DNA of 64,000 nucleotides from Paenibacillus sp. (GCA_017512705.1 JAFWEX010000130.1:62001-126000); one strand, 5' to 3'; shown: positions 28,653 through 38,017, counted from the first letter of the stretch. Notes: generated by a model not told the origin, from the sequence alone. Translations and numbers: made by a program.

Positions 28653-29546
28653 ATGTTTAAACTGCTTGACCAGTCTATTGATTATGTGGAACAACATTTA
28701 CACTTACCGATTGAGGTTGATGACATTGCCAAGGCAGCAATGAGTTCGAAATATCACTTTCAGCGAATGTTTCATGCAGTAACCGGCGTAACTGTTACCC
28801 AGTACGTAAGAAATAGAAGGCTTACACTTGCGGCTCAGGAGTTAGCGGGAACAAGTTGTAAAGTCATTGATGTTGCACTTAAGTACGGTTATGATAGTCC
28901 AGCAGCATTTACGAAAGCATTTCACAGAATGCATGGGGTAACACCGCTTGAAGCCAGGAAAATGAATGTGAAACTAAAAGCATTCCCTCGAATCTCCTTT
29001 CAAATTCAGGTTAGAGGGGAAACAGAGATGAATTATCGAATGGTCGAGGAAAAAGGCTCTATTGTATTTGGAAAAAGCATTATACTCCATGAGGATGCGT
29101 ACAAAGAGATACCTGTATTTGTGGAGAAAATTTGGAAAGATGGGACCCATAATCAGATACTCGAGTTGTTAGAGAGGCCGGATGGAACATTGCTATATGG
29201 TTATCATTATGATTTTGCTGAGGATGGTTCGAAGCGTTATTTAATGGGAGCAGAAGCGCCAGAGGGCATTCAGATTCCGGATGGGTTTACCGTTCTTCAT
29301 ATACCTGATCAAACTTATGCGGTTTTTGACAGTCGCGGGACGATGACAGATGATGTCGAGATTGATTTAAGTATTATGAATGTTTGGAAACGAATCTACA
29401 CCGAGTGGTTCCCGTCAACAAGTTTTGAGCAAGTAGAAGGACCTTTTATAGAGAAATATTACTGGATAGATGATAAGCATCAAGATTTCATCTCTGAGGT
29501 ATGGATTCCGGTTCGTAAAATTGCTGTTGATGTTAAACCATTCTAA
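28653..29546 (+). CDS. AraC-family regulator with GyrI-like effector-binding domain
   Basis: A 297-residue two-domain regulator. The AraC DNA-binding domain is at the N-terminus (residues 5-105: LPIEVDDIAKAAMSSKYHFQ, VIDVALKYGYDSPAAFTKAF, TPLEARK). A GyrI/SOUL-like effector domain follows (about 120-297, ending WIDDKHQDFISEVWIPV). Relatives such as Rob and BmrR-type sensors bind hydrophobic or cationic compounds. AAAGGAG lies about 16 bases upstream and a closer GGAG abuts the ATG. No target gene is adjacent. Confidence 0.88.
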   Translation: MFKLLDQSIDYVEQHLHLPIEVDDIAKAAMSSKYHFQRMFHAVTGVTVTQYVRNRRLTLAAQELAGTSCKVIDVALKYGYDSPAAFTKAFHRMHGVTPLEARKMNVKLKAFPRISFQIQVRGETEMNYRMVEEKGSIVFGKSIILHEDAYKEIPVFVEKIWKDGTHNQILELLERPDGTLLYGYHYDFAEDGSKRYLMGAEAPEGIQIPDGFTVLHIPDQTYAVFDSRGTMTDDVEIDLSIMNVWKRIYTEWFPSTSFEQVEGPFIEKYYWIDDKHQDFISEVWIPVRKIAVDVKPF

Positions 29547-29579
29547 GAAATGATTAATAGTCAATTCCTACAACAAAAA

Positions 29580-29607
29580 TAGACCCTCTTTCGAGGGTCT
29601 ACTTTTC
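29580..29607 (+). terminator. Intrinsic terminator after the AraC/GyrI-like gene
   Basis: TAGACCCTC pairs with GAGGGTCTA around TTTC; ACTTTT follows. Confidence 0.85.
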
Positions 29608-29815
29608 ATGGGAGAGGAGAAACCGGACGAAGAGCTTATGGGGAAACGTAAGTCTTCTCCGCGGTTGTCTACGACACTTGTGATGTCGATAATTATAGAA
29701 TGGCCCAAGGGTTTCCTTTTTATACATATCCGTCAACAGTATTTTTCAAACGGAACCGGAGTGTGGTACGATAGCTATATCAAAAACTTACTTAAAGAGA
29801 AAAGGTGACACATTC

Positions 29816-30427
29816 GTGAGAGTGGTATCTGGGAGTGCGAAGGGCAGACCGCTGAAGGCTGTTCCCGGCACAGGTACGCGACCGACTACCGACAAGGTGA
29901 AGGAAGCGTTATTTAGTATGATTGGCCCTTATTTTGAGGGCGGAGCAGCATTGGATCTGTTCGCAGGAAGTGGAGGTCTCGGGATCGAAGCACTTAGCCG
30001 CGGCATGGACAAGGCTGTTTTTGTTGATCTGGAACCCAAAAGTATCGAAGTGATTCGCACAAATCTGAAGGCTACGAAGCTGGAGGATCAGTCGGCTGTA
30101 TATCGTAATGATGCTGGTCGTGCGCTCAAAGCGCTGGCCAAACGGAACACAACGTTTGATCTGGTGTTTCTTGATCCGCCCTATCGGTTGAAAAACGGAC
30201 ACGAGTTAATGTTATCGATGCACGAACTAGAACTGCTTGGAGAGCGTGCAACCATCGTGCTGGAATATGAGTCCAAACATGAATACCCTGAGCAATTTGG
30301 TCCGTTTGAGCAAACACGAAAAGCGGTGTATGGGGAGACGGCTGTATCCATTTACGATTATGTACCTGGTGCAGTAGAAGACGCAGAAGATCGCAGCAAC
30401 ACGGAAGAGGAGGCTCCTCATGACTGA
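29816..30427 (+). CDS. rsmD: 16S rRNA guanine-966 N2 methyltransferase
   Basis: A 203-residue SAM-dependent methyltransferase. The SAM motif is [19 protein letters not shown] and the catalytic motif is [26 protein letters not shown] at the N-terminus is typical of RsmD (YlbH). It methylates G966 of 16S rRNA in the small subunit. The GTG start has AAAGGTGA 8 bases upstream. It overlaps coaD by 8 bases, the gene pair seen across Bacillota. The C-terminal Asp/Glu-rich tail is longer than usual. Confidence 0.95.
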   Translation: MRVVSGSAKGRPLKAVPGTGTRPTTDKVKEALFSMIGPYFEGGAALDLFAGSGGLGIEALSRGMDKAVFVDLEPKSIEVIRTNLKATKLEDQSAVYRNDAGRALKALAKRNTTFDLVFLDPPYRLKNGHELMLSMHELELLGERATIVLEYESKHEYPEQFGPFEQTRKAVYGETAVSIYDYVPGAVEDAEDRSNTEEEAPHD

Positions 30428-30935
30428 AATGATCCAGCGGCAGGAACGCATTGCCGTATATCCAGGAAGCTTTGATCCCGTAACGATGGGACATCTTGAC
30501 ATTATTGCGAGAGCATCGAAGCAGTTTGATCGTGTCATCGTCGCTGTATTGAACAATATGAGTAAAAATCCGCTGTTTACCGTAGAGGAGCGCAAAGACC
30601 TGATCCTTACGGTAACTAGCCACCTGCCCAACGTGGAGGTCGATAGCTTCCGTGATTTGACGGCTAATTATGTGCGGCAAAAGGAAGCGCAGGTTATCGT
30701 TCGCGGCATCCGCTCGGTCACCGATTTTGAGTATGAACTGCAGCTTGCTTCGACCAATAGCAAATTGAACCCCGATGCTGAAACGATTTTTATGATGACC
30801 AATCCGAAATACTCCTACCTCAGCTCCAGTATCGTCAAAGAAATTGCCCATTACCACGGGGATGTAACGGATCTGGTATCGCCTGAAGTTGAAGCTGCGC
30901 TTCGTCAGAAGATCAGCGAGAAAACAGACGGTTAA
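30420..30935 (+). CDS. coaD: Phosphopantetheine adenylyltransferase
   Basis: A 171-residue nucleotidyltransferase for the fourth step of coenzyme A synthesis (4'-phosphopantetheine plus ATP gives dephospho-CoA). The nucleotide-binding motif is [18 protein letters not shown] and the C-terminal signature is [26 protein letters not shown] is also conserved. GAGGAGG precedes the ATG inside the end of rsmD. The last 23 bases overlap the end of the convergent ylbJ gene. Confidence 0.96.
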   Translation: MTEMIQRQERIAVYPGSFDPVTMGHLDIIARASKQFDRVIVAVLNNMSKNPLFTVEERKDLILTVTSHLPNVEVDSFRDLTANYVRQKEAQVIVRGIRSVTDFEYELQLASTNSKLNPDAETIFMMTNPKYSYLSSSIVKEIAHYHGDVTDLVSPEVEAALRQKISEKTDG

Positions 30936-32241
30936 TCCATAAAGTAAGGCCTGAAAGACCGACCATCACTCCGAGAAGTAAAGCGAGGCTTAGGGCTGCT
31001 GCAGGGAAGGTGCTCCAGATCATTTGTAACGTACTCGTGGTGTCTAAGGAATACAGCGATGGCCATGAGAATAAAGAGTCTGAGTGCTTCACTGCAACAG
31101 TCTGCCATGTAGTCCATACTTCTGTGGTCGTTCGGCTAAATGGTTCCCACAACCAGAGGGTAAGGCCAAAGGCAGTTAACCCATGTCCTAATCGAACGAT
31201 AACGAAAAAGAGCATCGATTGCAGCCCAGGGATGGCTGTTCTTAACAACGATGAGACTTGTAAGTGCGAGCATAGCCCACCCCAGCCGAGTGCACCTGCT
31301 AGAAGCGCCATGAGTATTTCTGTAGCTAATGTCGTGTTGCTGATGTGGTAAGTACCTAAGTGAAGTTCCAGCACGGAAGGCCAGAATGCGGCTGAAATGC
31401 CTGGAGTAAGATAGAGTGAGAGTAATCGGATAAATACAGCAAACACGATGATGTATCCTCCGATTAACAAGAGTGTCTGTACCGCTTGAGATACAGTATC
31501 CCCTAGCAATTTGCCGAAACTTCGCGCATCTCGATGATGTGCTTCTCTGGCTGCGAGCAATATCCTCGACCCGAGAGGCAGTTTTCGTGATGACAAAGGT
31601 AAGGAAGACGGTTGCTTATGTAGTCCTTGTTTTTGATTTTGGACTGTTGAATTCATTTTCTCATTGGGTAATGTGAAGTCTGACAAAATATTTTTTTTAT
31701 GGATCGATGGATTCAAACGAATGCCAACAGCGGCAGCAATCCAACCGCTAATCCAATGTATAATGAGTAGAAAATAACCGGCGGCAGGTTGATGAAGAAA
31801 AGCACCCCCAACCACGAGCAGTATCATCATGGGGTTGGCAAAATGAGCTGCAGCCGCAACGATAACCGCCTCTCTGGCGGTCATTTGTTTCTCCTGAACT
31901 AATCGAGATACAGCATCAGCAGCGGCTGGAAAGCCTCCACACATGCCTACGGCCAGGGCGAAGCCAGTATGGCCGGGCAATTTGAACACACGCTGCATTA
32001 AAGGCTCGAGCAGCACCCCCATTGCGTGGGTAAAACCAAATGCTGTCAGCATTTGGGATAGCATCAGGAATGGAAGCAATGCTGGAAAAACAATTTTCCA
32101 CCAGATATCCAGTCCTTGAATAGAGGCATCAAACGCTTCTTTGGGAGATGCGACTACTGCAATAACAAGTATTAACGCACTGCTGCTCAGAAATATGGTT
32201 CGTACCATACCCGAACTTCGAACCTCACTTGTTGTGGTCAT
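30913..32241 (-). CDS. ylbJ: Sporulation integral membrane protein YlbJ (nucleoside-recognition/Gate domain)
   Basis: A 442-residue polytopic membrane protein. Two Gate-type domains are visible, with [20 protein letters not shown] and [20 protein letters not shown] as the conserved loops and about ten hydrophobic helices overall. In Bacillus subtilis YlbJ is made in the mother cell and needed for spore cortex formation. The start with GAGGTG five bases upstream is the ATG at 32241; the longer frame from 32304 lacks a ribosome site. The end overlaps coaD by 23 bases on the opposite strand. Confidence 0.9.
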   Translation of the reverse strand: MTTTSEVRSSGMVRTIFLSSSALILVIAVVASPKEAFDASIQGLDIWWKIVFPALLPFLMLSQMLTAFGFTHAMGVLLEPLMQRVFKLPGHTGFALAVGMCGGFPAAADAVSRLVQEKQMTAREAVIVAAAAHFANPMMILLVVGGAFLHQPAAGYFLLIIHWISGWIAAAVGIRLNPSIHKKNILSDFTLPNEKMNSTVQNQKQGLHKQPSSLPLSSRKLPLGSRILLAAREAHHRDARSFGKLLGDTVSQAVQTLLLIGGYIIVFAVFIRLLSLYLTPGISAAFWPSVLELHLGTYHISNTTLATEILMALLAGALGWGGLCSHLQVSSLLRTAIPGLQSMLFFVIVRLGHGLTAFGLTLWLWEPFSRTTTEVWTTWQTVAVKHSDSLFSWPSLYSLDTTSTLQMIWSTFPAAALSLALLLGVMVGLSGLTLWINRLFSR

Positions 32242-32293
32242 CATTTCACCTCTTATTATCTCTTGACTGATGGGCATGGGAATTATAGTGGAC

Positions 32294-32323
32294 GGCCGAA
32301 TCACGTCCGCAGACGGTTCGGCC
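32294..32323. other. Hairpin in the ylbJ/ylbL divergent region
   Basis: GGCCGAA pairs with TTCGGCC around an inner CGTC/GACG stem. On the minus strand it lies just before a TATAAT (32287-32282) that could serve ylbJ. The remaining 240 bases of this divergent gap show no ORF I can support. Confidence 0.4.
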
Positions 32324-32564
32324 TTGACCAGACAGCCATTGATGCAGCGGCCTATCCGGCCTGTACCATTGTATGCAGGACTAGTAGGAGGTTAGACTTG
32401 GATTGGCAAGATTATCAGAATTGAAAGAACGATATATTACATGAAAGCAAACCTTGTGAAACACCCTGGAAAATCATCTGAAAGATGGGGCTGTACGAAT
32501 GCAGCGTTCTCAGTGAGGGAACTTGGTTCAGCTTGAAGAGATACGAAGAACGGAGGCTCATGAG

Positions 32565-33605
32565 ATGAATCGGTTGCGAAAGTCGAGCGGTTTCAGAGCT
32601 TCGATCTATGTGATCGCAGTAGCTCTAATCGTCTATCTTACGGTATACATGCCAACGCCATATATTATATATAAACCTGGCAGCGCGGATGAAGTGAAAC
32701 CCATGGTTACCGTTAAAGATGGTGATCAAGACGAGAAAGGCGTATTCATGATGACAACGGTGTCGGCTACGTATGCGAATCTGTTTATGCTTGGAACCTC
32801 GTGGTTTGATAACAATGCGCAAGTGGACAAAAAGGAAGATCGTTTACGCGGCAAAAGCGAGGCAGAATATTCGGCTGAACAGGTCTGGTTCATGAGTGAT
32901 TCTCAATCGTCCGCGATGGAGGCGGCTTATGAGAAGGCGGGTATAGCATACTCTATTGTGCCTGAACACATCTTTGTGTTTGGACTTTCGGAGAATCCGA
33001 AGCCAGATGGAGACATTGAACCGGGGGACATTATTCTAGGTGTAGACGGTACAGCTACGCCAGATAATACGGTGCTTGCCAATCAGCTGGAGGGGAAAAA
33101 GGCTGGAGATACCGTAGAGATGCAGTTGGAGCGCCGCGGTGAAACGATTAGCCGGGATGTGACGCTAGTTGAGGTCAAAGACAACAAGACAGGAAAGACG
33201 CGAACGGGACTCGGGGTAATGATCGGTGCTGTGCAAAAGGTAAAACCGGAAAATCCAAATAAACAGATCACATTCTCAAGTACGCAGGTGGGCGGACCAT
33301 CTGCTGGTTTGATGTTCACGCTGGAGATATACAATCAGTTGACTCCTGGCGATCTGACCAAAGGACACCGGATTGCGGGCACAGGCACAATTACGAAAAA
33401 TGGTGAAGTAGGAGCCATCGGCGGAGTTAAGCATAAAATTGTTGCTGCCGACCGTAAAAAAGCCGAAATTTTCTTTGTGCCTAAAAATAATTACAAAGAA
33501 GCCGAGGCTAAAGCAAAAGAAATAAATACCCCAATGAAGCTTGTACCCGTAAGTACGCTTGATGATGCACTGACATATCTGGATACGTTATCTGTGAAAT
33601 CATAA
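32565..33605 (+). CDS. ylbL: Membrane-anchored PDZ and Lon-like serine protease (SepM/YlbL)
   Basis: A 346-residue protein. One N-terminal membrane helix (residues 12-30) is followed by an extracellular region with a PDZ domain (GDIEPGDIILGVDGTATP) and a Lon-type protease domain. The catalytic Ser is in VGGPSAGLMFTL and Lys in GAIGGVKHKIVAA, forming a Ser-Lys dyad. Relatives include streptococcal SepM, which trims signalling peptides, and B. subtilis YlbL, implicated in releasing a DNA-damage division inhibitor. GGAGG is 9 bases before the chosen ATG; the frame opens at 32523 without a better site. Confidence 0.92.
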   Translation: MNRLRKSSGFRASIYVIAVALIVYLTVYMPTPYIIYKPGSADEVKPMVTVKDGDQDEKGVFMMTTVSATYANLFMLGTSWFDNNAQVDKKEDRLRGKSEAEYSAEQVWFMSDSQSSAMEAAYEKAGIAYSIVPEHIFVFGLSENPKPDGDIEPGDIILGVDGTATPDNTVLANQLEGKKAGDTVEMQLERRGETISRDVTLVEVKDNKTGKTRTGLGVMIGAVQKVKPENPNKQITFSSTQVGGPSAGLMFTLEIYNQLTPGDLTKGHRIAGTGTITKNGEVGAIGGVKHKIVAADRKKAEIFFVPKNNYKEAEAKAKEINTPMKLVPVSTLDDALTYLDTLSVKS

Positions 33606-33728
33606 GATAAATGCCGCCTTTCCGATAAAAGGTGAGGAGAACGAGGGCATTAGATGGTCAGTATACACGAATCTATGCCAGCAGAAATGCGGAATGATGG
33701 AAGCAGGAAAAGACAGCTCATAAACACC

Positions 33729-33766
33729 AAAAAAGCAGCTGATCCATGTGATCGGCTGCTTTTTAT
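33729..33766 (+). terminator. Intrinsic terminator after ylbL
   Basis: AAAAAAGCAGC and GCTGCTTTTT arms with an inner TGATC/GATC-type stem, 120 bases after the ylbL stop. Confidence 0.8.
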
Positions 33767-33840
33767 TGAGTTAACGGGTGCTTCAATTGATGATTCTGTA
33801 AATCGGTATACTGCCACAGTTACAATCATAGGCAATTTTT

Positions 33841-34250
33841 TTAAGCATATTGCTTCACCTTTGCTTGCAAATATCCTCGAAATTCTTCTACATACGTCTG
33901 TGGTTCCACAACCTTTAGGTTTGTTCCGAAACTCACCAGAAATTGATCGTTATTTCAACTTCCTCGCTGAACAAAATTTGTCCCAGTCCGCCGAGCTCAG
34001 TCAAAGTATTTTCCAAGTCCAGCGTTGCTTAAAAGACGGTTGTCCACCTTGTACTCATCTAGAATGCCTTAACCCCATGAATTCATGGACCGAGTAGATT
34101 GGGATGTTGGATAAACTCAATGTTTTTATATCACGAAAAATAGTTCGCTTGGAAACGTTGAATAATTGTGCAAATTCTCTAGTGAATACGATGTCCTTAT
34201 TCAGCAAAATCATAATGGTGGAGATTAATCGCTCGACTTTATCTATTCGT
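33841..34250 (-). pseudogene. Decayed YafY/WYL-type transcriptional regulator
   Basis: Minus-strand translation shows pieces of one protein in several frames. From about 34250: RIDKVERLISTIMILLNK, then TREFAQLFNVSKRTIFRDIK, the DeoR/HTH_11 domain of WYL regulators. Next comes GILDEYKVDNRLLSNA in a second frame, then LENTLTELGGLGQILFSEEV in a third, and finally LKVVEPQTYVEEFRGYLQA to a stop at 33841. No start codon remains, and most of the central WYL domain (normally over 100 residues) is missing. It is a remnant with at least two frameshifts and a deletion. Confidence 0.8.
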
Positions 34251-34281
34251 TACCCTCTTTTTATACTTCCATATTAAACAC

Positions 34282-34297
34282 TGACATATAGATGTCA
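34282..34297. promoter_or_regulatory. Palindromic operator candidate by the decayed regulator
   Basis: TGACATATAGATGTCA has perfect 6-base arms around ATAG. It lies between the WYL remnant and a divergent truncated reading frame (AAGGAG, then ATG at 34346, stop at 34402 after 19 codons). The layout looks like the old operator of that regulator. Confidence 0.45.
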
Positions 34298-34463
34298 CCT
34301 TTTCTAAATTATACTACGTATATAACAAGAAGGAGATCTTACTTAATGGCTAGCTTTTTTCCTCGATCATGTTCAAAGTTAACGTTCCCAAGTCAAAATT
34401 AGAACAGAGTTCATATGAATGGAGGAATGAATAATATGATTGAGAAGGGTAATGGTGTTTAAT

Positions 34464-35036
34464 ATGAAAATAGACCATATCATTTCTGCAAAATCCAGAG
34501 AAGAATTAAGGTTTTGGCTACAGGAAAATAGTAAGGCTGAAACGTTTTGTTGGGTATTGGTGAGTATGACACCTCGACCGGATACCATTTTATATTTAGA
34601 TGCAGTCGAGGAAGCTTTGTGCTATGGATGGATTGACGGAATCAAGAAGAAACGATCCGAAACGGAACTGGCTCAACGACTGTCTCCACGAAGTCCGAAA
34701 AGTTCGTGGACTGAATTGAATAAAGAACGTGTACGTCGTCTCGAAAAGCTATCTTTGATGACAGATGAAGGAAGAAGAGTGCTTCCGGATATGGATTATG
34801 CTTCTTTTCAGATCGATCCTGTTATTGAGAAGCGGCTAAAGGAGGAAAAGATAGTATACGATAATTTCAAGGCTTTCCCGGATCTCTATCAACGCGTTCG
34901 GATTGACACGATACAAAGCGTTAAAGATCAACCGGAATTATTCAGAAGCAGATTAGATAAATTGATTGCAAACACAAGAGAAAATAAAATCTATGGGCAA
35001 TGGAATGATAACGGGCGTTTGTTAGATCGTTCATAG
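34464..35036 (+). CDS. YdeI/OmpD-associated family protein
   Basis: A 190-residue protein. ALCYGWIDGIKKK followed by RLSPRSPKSSWTELNKERVRRL is the hallmark of the YdeI/OmpD-associated family. Some members affect resistance to antimicrobial peptides, but the biochemical role is unknown. The ATG at 34464 gives the conserved start. The frame opens at a TTG (34440). A preceding 8-codon frame (34436-34462) with GGAGG upstream stops one base before this ATG and may couple translation. Confidence 0.82.
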   Translation: MKIDHIISAKSREELRFWLQENSKAETFCWVLVSMTPRPDTILYLDAVEEALCYGWIDGIKKKRSETELAQRLSPRSPKSSWTELNKERVRRLEKLSLMTDEGRRVLPDMDYASFQIDPVIEKRLKEEKIVYDNFKAFPDLYQRVRIDTIQSVKDQPELFRSRLDKLIANTRENKIYGQWNDNGRLLDRS

Positions 35037-35076
35037 AAGTCAAAACATAGGAATCAAAACATAGAAGTCAAAACAT
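35035..35076 (+). repeat. 14-base tandem repeat, three copies
   Basis: AGAAGTCAAAACAT, AGGAATCAAAACAT and AGAAGTCAAAACAT in direct succession. The first unit starts within the stop codon of the YdeI-like gene; the third is followed by a partial copy and then by the terminator. Confidence 0.85.
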
Positions 35077-35086
35077 AGAAATGAGA

Positions 35087-35131
35087 AAATCCCTTGTCTC
35101 GACAGCCAATCGGCTTAGGCAAGGGATTTTT
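35087..35131 (+). terminator. Intrinsic terminator after the YdeI-like gene
   Basis: AAAATCCCTTG pairs with CAAGGGATTTT, loop of about 22 bases containing an inner AGCC/GGCT pair, followed by T. It could act in both directions between the convergent YdeI-like and ylbM genes. Confidence 0.85.
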
Positions 35132-35180
35132 GATGAGTGTCATCTTTATGATTAACGAAGGATGCATATAGCGTTCAACA

Positions 35181-36425
35181 TCAGATTCTCACGGGAGAAT
35201 CATAATAATCACTGTACATATCGCGTGATATGTTGTGCTCAGGATGTGTCATATGTGCGAGTGCATATGCAGCCTGTGCCTGAATGTCCATCTCTAGATG
35301 TGGATGCGTATACGTTGAAGATTTCAGAACAACAGGCAGGGAGGCGGTTTGTTTCATCTGCTTCAGCAAGCTTTGGCCTTTTACCGTAAAACCCAGAACA
35401 CGCAAATATCCGGGTCCCGTGGCCAGTACTTCTGGAGCACATTCAGCCTTGGTGTGATTCAGGAGCAGGTGAGCAAGCATGCGTTGCAGTTTGGTACGAG
35501 TGTATCGTCTTGTTTTGAGCGCATTCAGAAGGGTTTCAATGGAAGGTTCCGGGAGTTGGGCAAGTACGCGCACAAGTCGGTGCTCCAACCCTTCCGTGAC
35601 TTCTGCGATGCGTTCCAGCTCGCTGGCACGGCGGGTAGCCGCAATGTGCAATAGCGGCTGTGCAAAACGCTCCCAGTGCATGGGAGCGTGTCCCCTCTGC
35701 CATTCGCGCTGAAGAATGGCAAGGGTTGCCGCCGGCACATATGGAGCGGCGGCATCAGGCCCGTCCGCCAGCAGCAGGCGGCGGACGGCTGTGGCACTGG
35801 CGATCGCCCCCGGGCCGGGCGTCGCCTGGTGATAGGCGGCACCGGTACGTGCCGCCGTTAAGGGCTGGATCGCGCTGCCGATTCGTTGCAGCGCGATAAG
35901 GTAGTGCAGCCCAAGCGAATTGTTGGGCTGCTCCAGCAGTGCTGCGGCGTCGTGAGCATCGACGCCGCCGGGCGCCAGCGCTGCCGCCGCGCCTGCATAC
36001 GCGGCGGGGTAGCTGGCGCCCTCCCGCAGGCGTTGCGCGATATTCTCGCGCAATGCTGCGGGTTCATCAGCCAGCACGCGCGCAATGCGCTGCAGGCTGT
36101 CTAGGTCGCCAGACTCGCTGCCAAAGCAGAGCGAGTCCACAACCCCTGTGCGGTGCAACAGCGATACCGCACCAAAAGCAAACCATTCTGCCGGTTGAAC
36201 CGCATACGCGACCGGCAACTCAATCACTAGATCGGCGCCGGCATGGAGCGCCATCTCGGTGCGGGCCCTTTTACCAACGATGGCGGGTTCGCCGCGCTGG
36301 AGAAAAGGGCCGCTCATCACGGCAACAACGGCGTCTGCTCCGCTAAGCCGCCGGGATTCATTCAGATGATGCACATGCCCGTTATGCAGTGGATTGTATT
36401 CGACAATGACACCTACAGCTCTCAT
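35181..36425 (-). CDS. ylbM: tRNA(Met) cytidine acetate ligase family protein (YlbM/TmcAL)
   Basis: A 414-residue HIGH-motif nucleotidyltransferase. VGVIVEYNPLHNGHVHHL contains the signature, and VMSGPFLQRGEPA and DLVIELPVAYAVQPAEWFA follow. In B. subtilis TmcAL activates acetate with ATP to make N4-acetylcytidine at the wobble position of elongator tRNA(Met). The ATG at 36425 gives the family start; AAAGGAG is 12 bases upstream. The middle (about residues 130-240, bases 35650-36070) is unusually Ala-rich and GC-rich, unlike both ends. That segment produces many spurious antisense frames. Confidence 0.92.
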   Translation of the reverse strand: MRAVGVIVEYNPLHNGHVHHLNESRRLSGADAVVAVMSGPFLQRGEPAIVGKRARTEMALHAGADLVIELPVAYAVQPAEWFAFGAVSLLHRTGVVDSLCFGSESGDLDSLQRIARVLADEPAALRENIAQRLREGASYPAAYAGAAAALAPGGVDAHDAAALLEQPNNSLGLHYLIALQRIGSAIQPLTAARTGAAYHQATPGPGAIASATAVRRLLLADGPDAAAPYVPAATLAILQREWQRGHAPMHWERFAQPLLHIAATRRASELERIAEVTEGLEHRLVRVLAQLPEPSIETLLNALKTRRYTRTKLQRMLAHLLLNHTKAECAPEVLATGPGYLRVLGFTVKGQSLLKQMKQTASLPVVLKSSTYTHPHLEMDIQAQAAYALAHMTHPEHNISRDMYSDYYDSPVRI

Positions 36426-36636
36426 GAACAGATAGACTCCTTTCCTTCTAGTTGATGATGTGTGAACAAGATTCATGTCCATGCTAATTCGGATTTATAT
36501 GTAGACTACTGATTCATGCGTTCAAGATATTTTTCACGGTATCTATGGGTAAGATCACTGCAAAATTCTCTGTTAACCATATATCAATTATAACCTTTTC
36601 CATCATAGAGGAGAGCTTGAATAAGAGCAAATCATG

Positions 36637-36682
36637 AAAAAAAGGTACAGAAACAGTATCTCTCGATACGGCCTGCACCTTA
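36637..36682 (-). terminator. Intrinsic terminator after hmp
   Basis: Read on the minus strand, AAGGTGCAG pairs with CTGTACCTT around an inner GTATC/GATAC stem, and TTTTTTT follows. It ends the hmp transcript. The other 210 bases up to the ylbM start hold no recognisable gene. Confidence 0.85.
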
Positions 36683-36781
36683 TAACTAGCATTTTTTCAC
36701 AATCTAGACTTCTTGTAATATCTTATAGATGATACGATCTGCCGATCACAGAATAACCGCATCCATGAGAGCGAAAAGTAA

Positions 36782-38017
36782 TCACACCTGATCTGAAACA
36801 GGAGTAAGGCTGGTCTTCGGTCCGAAAAATTCATAATGAATGTGTTCTGGTGTAACACCAATGGACAGAAGCTCTTCATATACTGAACGCATAAATGCCA
36901 CAGAGCCGCACAGATAATAGTTCGCATCGGGTTCTTGAATAACTTGAGAGAGCCATGCAGCGTCCATATATCCTTTTTTATAGACCAGTCCATCCTTCAG
37001 ATCTGAATCAACAGGCGACGTGTAACAATAATAGGCTCTGAGGTTAGGGTGCTCTTGTGACAGACGATTCACATGATCGCGAAACGCATGAGATGTGCCG
37101 TTCGAATTAGCGTGTAAAAATGTGATTGGACGCTCATCATTCGACTCGATTAGTGTATTCAACATGCTGATCATGGGTGTTAAGCCTACACCACCGCTCA
37201 CTAACACAACAGGACGAGAATCTTCCATATTCAATGTGAAATCACCAGCTGGAGCGGAGAGTTCAACCACACTACCTTCTGTAATGTGATCATGAAGATA
37301 GTTAGATATCACCCCGTCAGGACGTTCCAATTCTCCTGATTCACGTTTCACAGATATACGGTAATAGGGTTTGCCCGGTGCATCGGAAAGGGTATACTGA
37401 CGAATCTGTGTGAAATTTTGTTCCTCTGGCTGAATTTTAATGCTGATATACTGTCCAGGTTGATAGGAAGAAATAGACTTGCCATCTTTAGGGGTCAAAT
37501 AAAACGAAGTAATGACATCGCTCTCCTTCACTTTTTTGGCAACCAGAAATGTTCTGAAGCCATCCCATCCACCTGTTTGATTGGAAGCTTCATTGTACAT
37601 ATCTTGCTCTATGCCTATGAAGGCGTCTGCAATCACCTGGTAGGCGTCGCTCCATGCAGTTAAGATTTCATCCGTAGCGGCATCACCCAGCACATCCTTG
37701 ATGGCTTTTAGCAGATAAGTTCCAACAATCGTATACTGCTCAGGTACAATACCGAGGCTACGGTGCTTATGTGCAACCTGCCGAACTGCTGGCAGAATAG
37801 CTCCAAGGTTATCGATGTGCAGGGCCGCGGTGTATACCATGTTGGCAAGAGCCGCTTGCTGACGACCTTGTTTCTGATTGGCATGATTGAAAATGTTCAG
37901 TAATTCTGGGTGAGCGGTAAACATCGTTTGATAAAAATGTCGTGTAATCGCTTCGCCGTGAACCTCGAGAACCGGCACCGTAGATTTGATAACGTCGATC
38001 GTGCGTTGATCTAACAT
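36782..38017 (-). CDS. hmp: Flavohaemoglobin (nitric oxide dioxygenase)
   Basis: A 412-residue protein of normal Hmp length. The globin domain (residues 1-140) starts LDQRTIDVIKSTVPVLEVHG and has the proximal haem His in VAHKHRSLG. The FAD domain contains RQYTLSDAPG and the NADPH domain contains VSGGVGLTPMISML and YYLCGS. It oxidises nitric oxide to nitrate in the cytoplasm using O2 and NADPH. AGGAGGTAA precedes the ATG. It interrupts the usual ylbM-DUF177 neighbourhood. An FNR/CRP-type palindrome upstream suggests oxygen- or NO-linked control. Confidence 0.96.
   Translation of the reverse strand: MLDQRTIDVIKSTVPVLEVHGEAITRHFYQTMFTAHPELLNIFNHANQKQGRQQAALANMVYTAALHIDNLGAILPAVRQVAHKHRSLGIVPEQYTIVGTYLLKAIKDVLGDAATDEILTAWSDAYQVIADAFIGIEQDMYNEASNQTGGWDGFRTFLVAKKVKESDVITSFYLTPKDGKSISSYQPGQYISIKIQPEEQNFTQIRQYTLSDAPGKPYYRISVKRESGELERPDGVISNYLHDHITEGSVVELSAPAGDFTLNMEDSRPVVLVSGGVGLTPMISMLNTLIESNDERPITFLHANSNGTSHAFRDHVNRLSQEHPNLRAYYCYTSPVDSDLKDGLVYKKGYMDAAWLSQVIQEPDANYYLCGSVAFMRSVYEELLSIGVTPEHIHYEFFGPKTSLTPVSDQV

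Noticed and set aside
29608-29808. 66-codon + strand frame before rsmD
   Set aside because: It begins right at the end of a terminator's T tail, has no ribosome site and no recognisable family; the stretch is better read as the rsmD promoter region.
32381-32426. Eight-codon leader peptide (AGGAGG, TTG start) before ylbL
   Set aside because: Too short to support; no overlap with an attenuator or with the ylbL ribosome site.
33654-34097. 147-codon + strand frame
   Set aside because: It runs through a clear terminator and then antisense to the WYL regulator remnant; no family features.
35035-35076. Tandem 14-base units as a CRISPR remnant
   Set aside because: Units are contiguous without spacers and too short; no cas genes are near.
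35479-36346. Several long + strand frames opposite ylbM
   Set aside because: They arise from the GC-rich Ala-coding segment of ylbM and lack ribosome sites or recognisable motifs.
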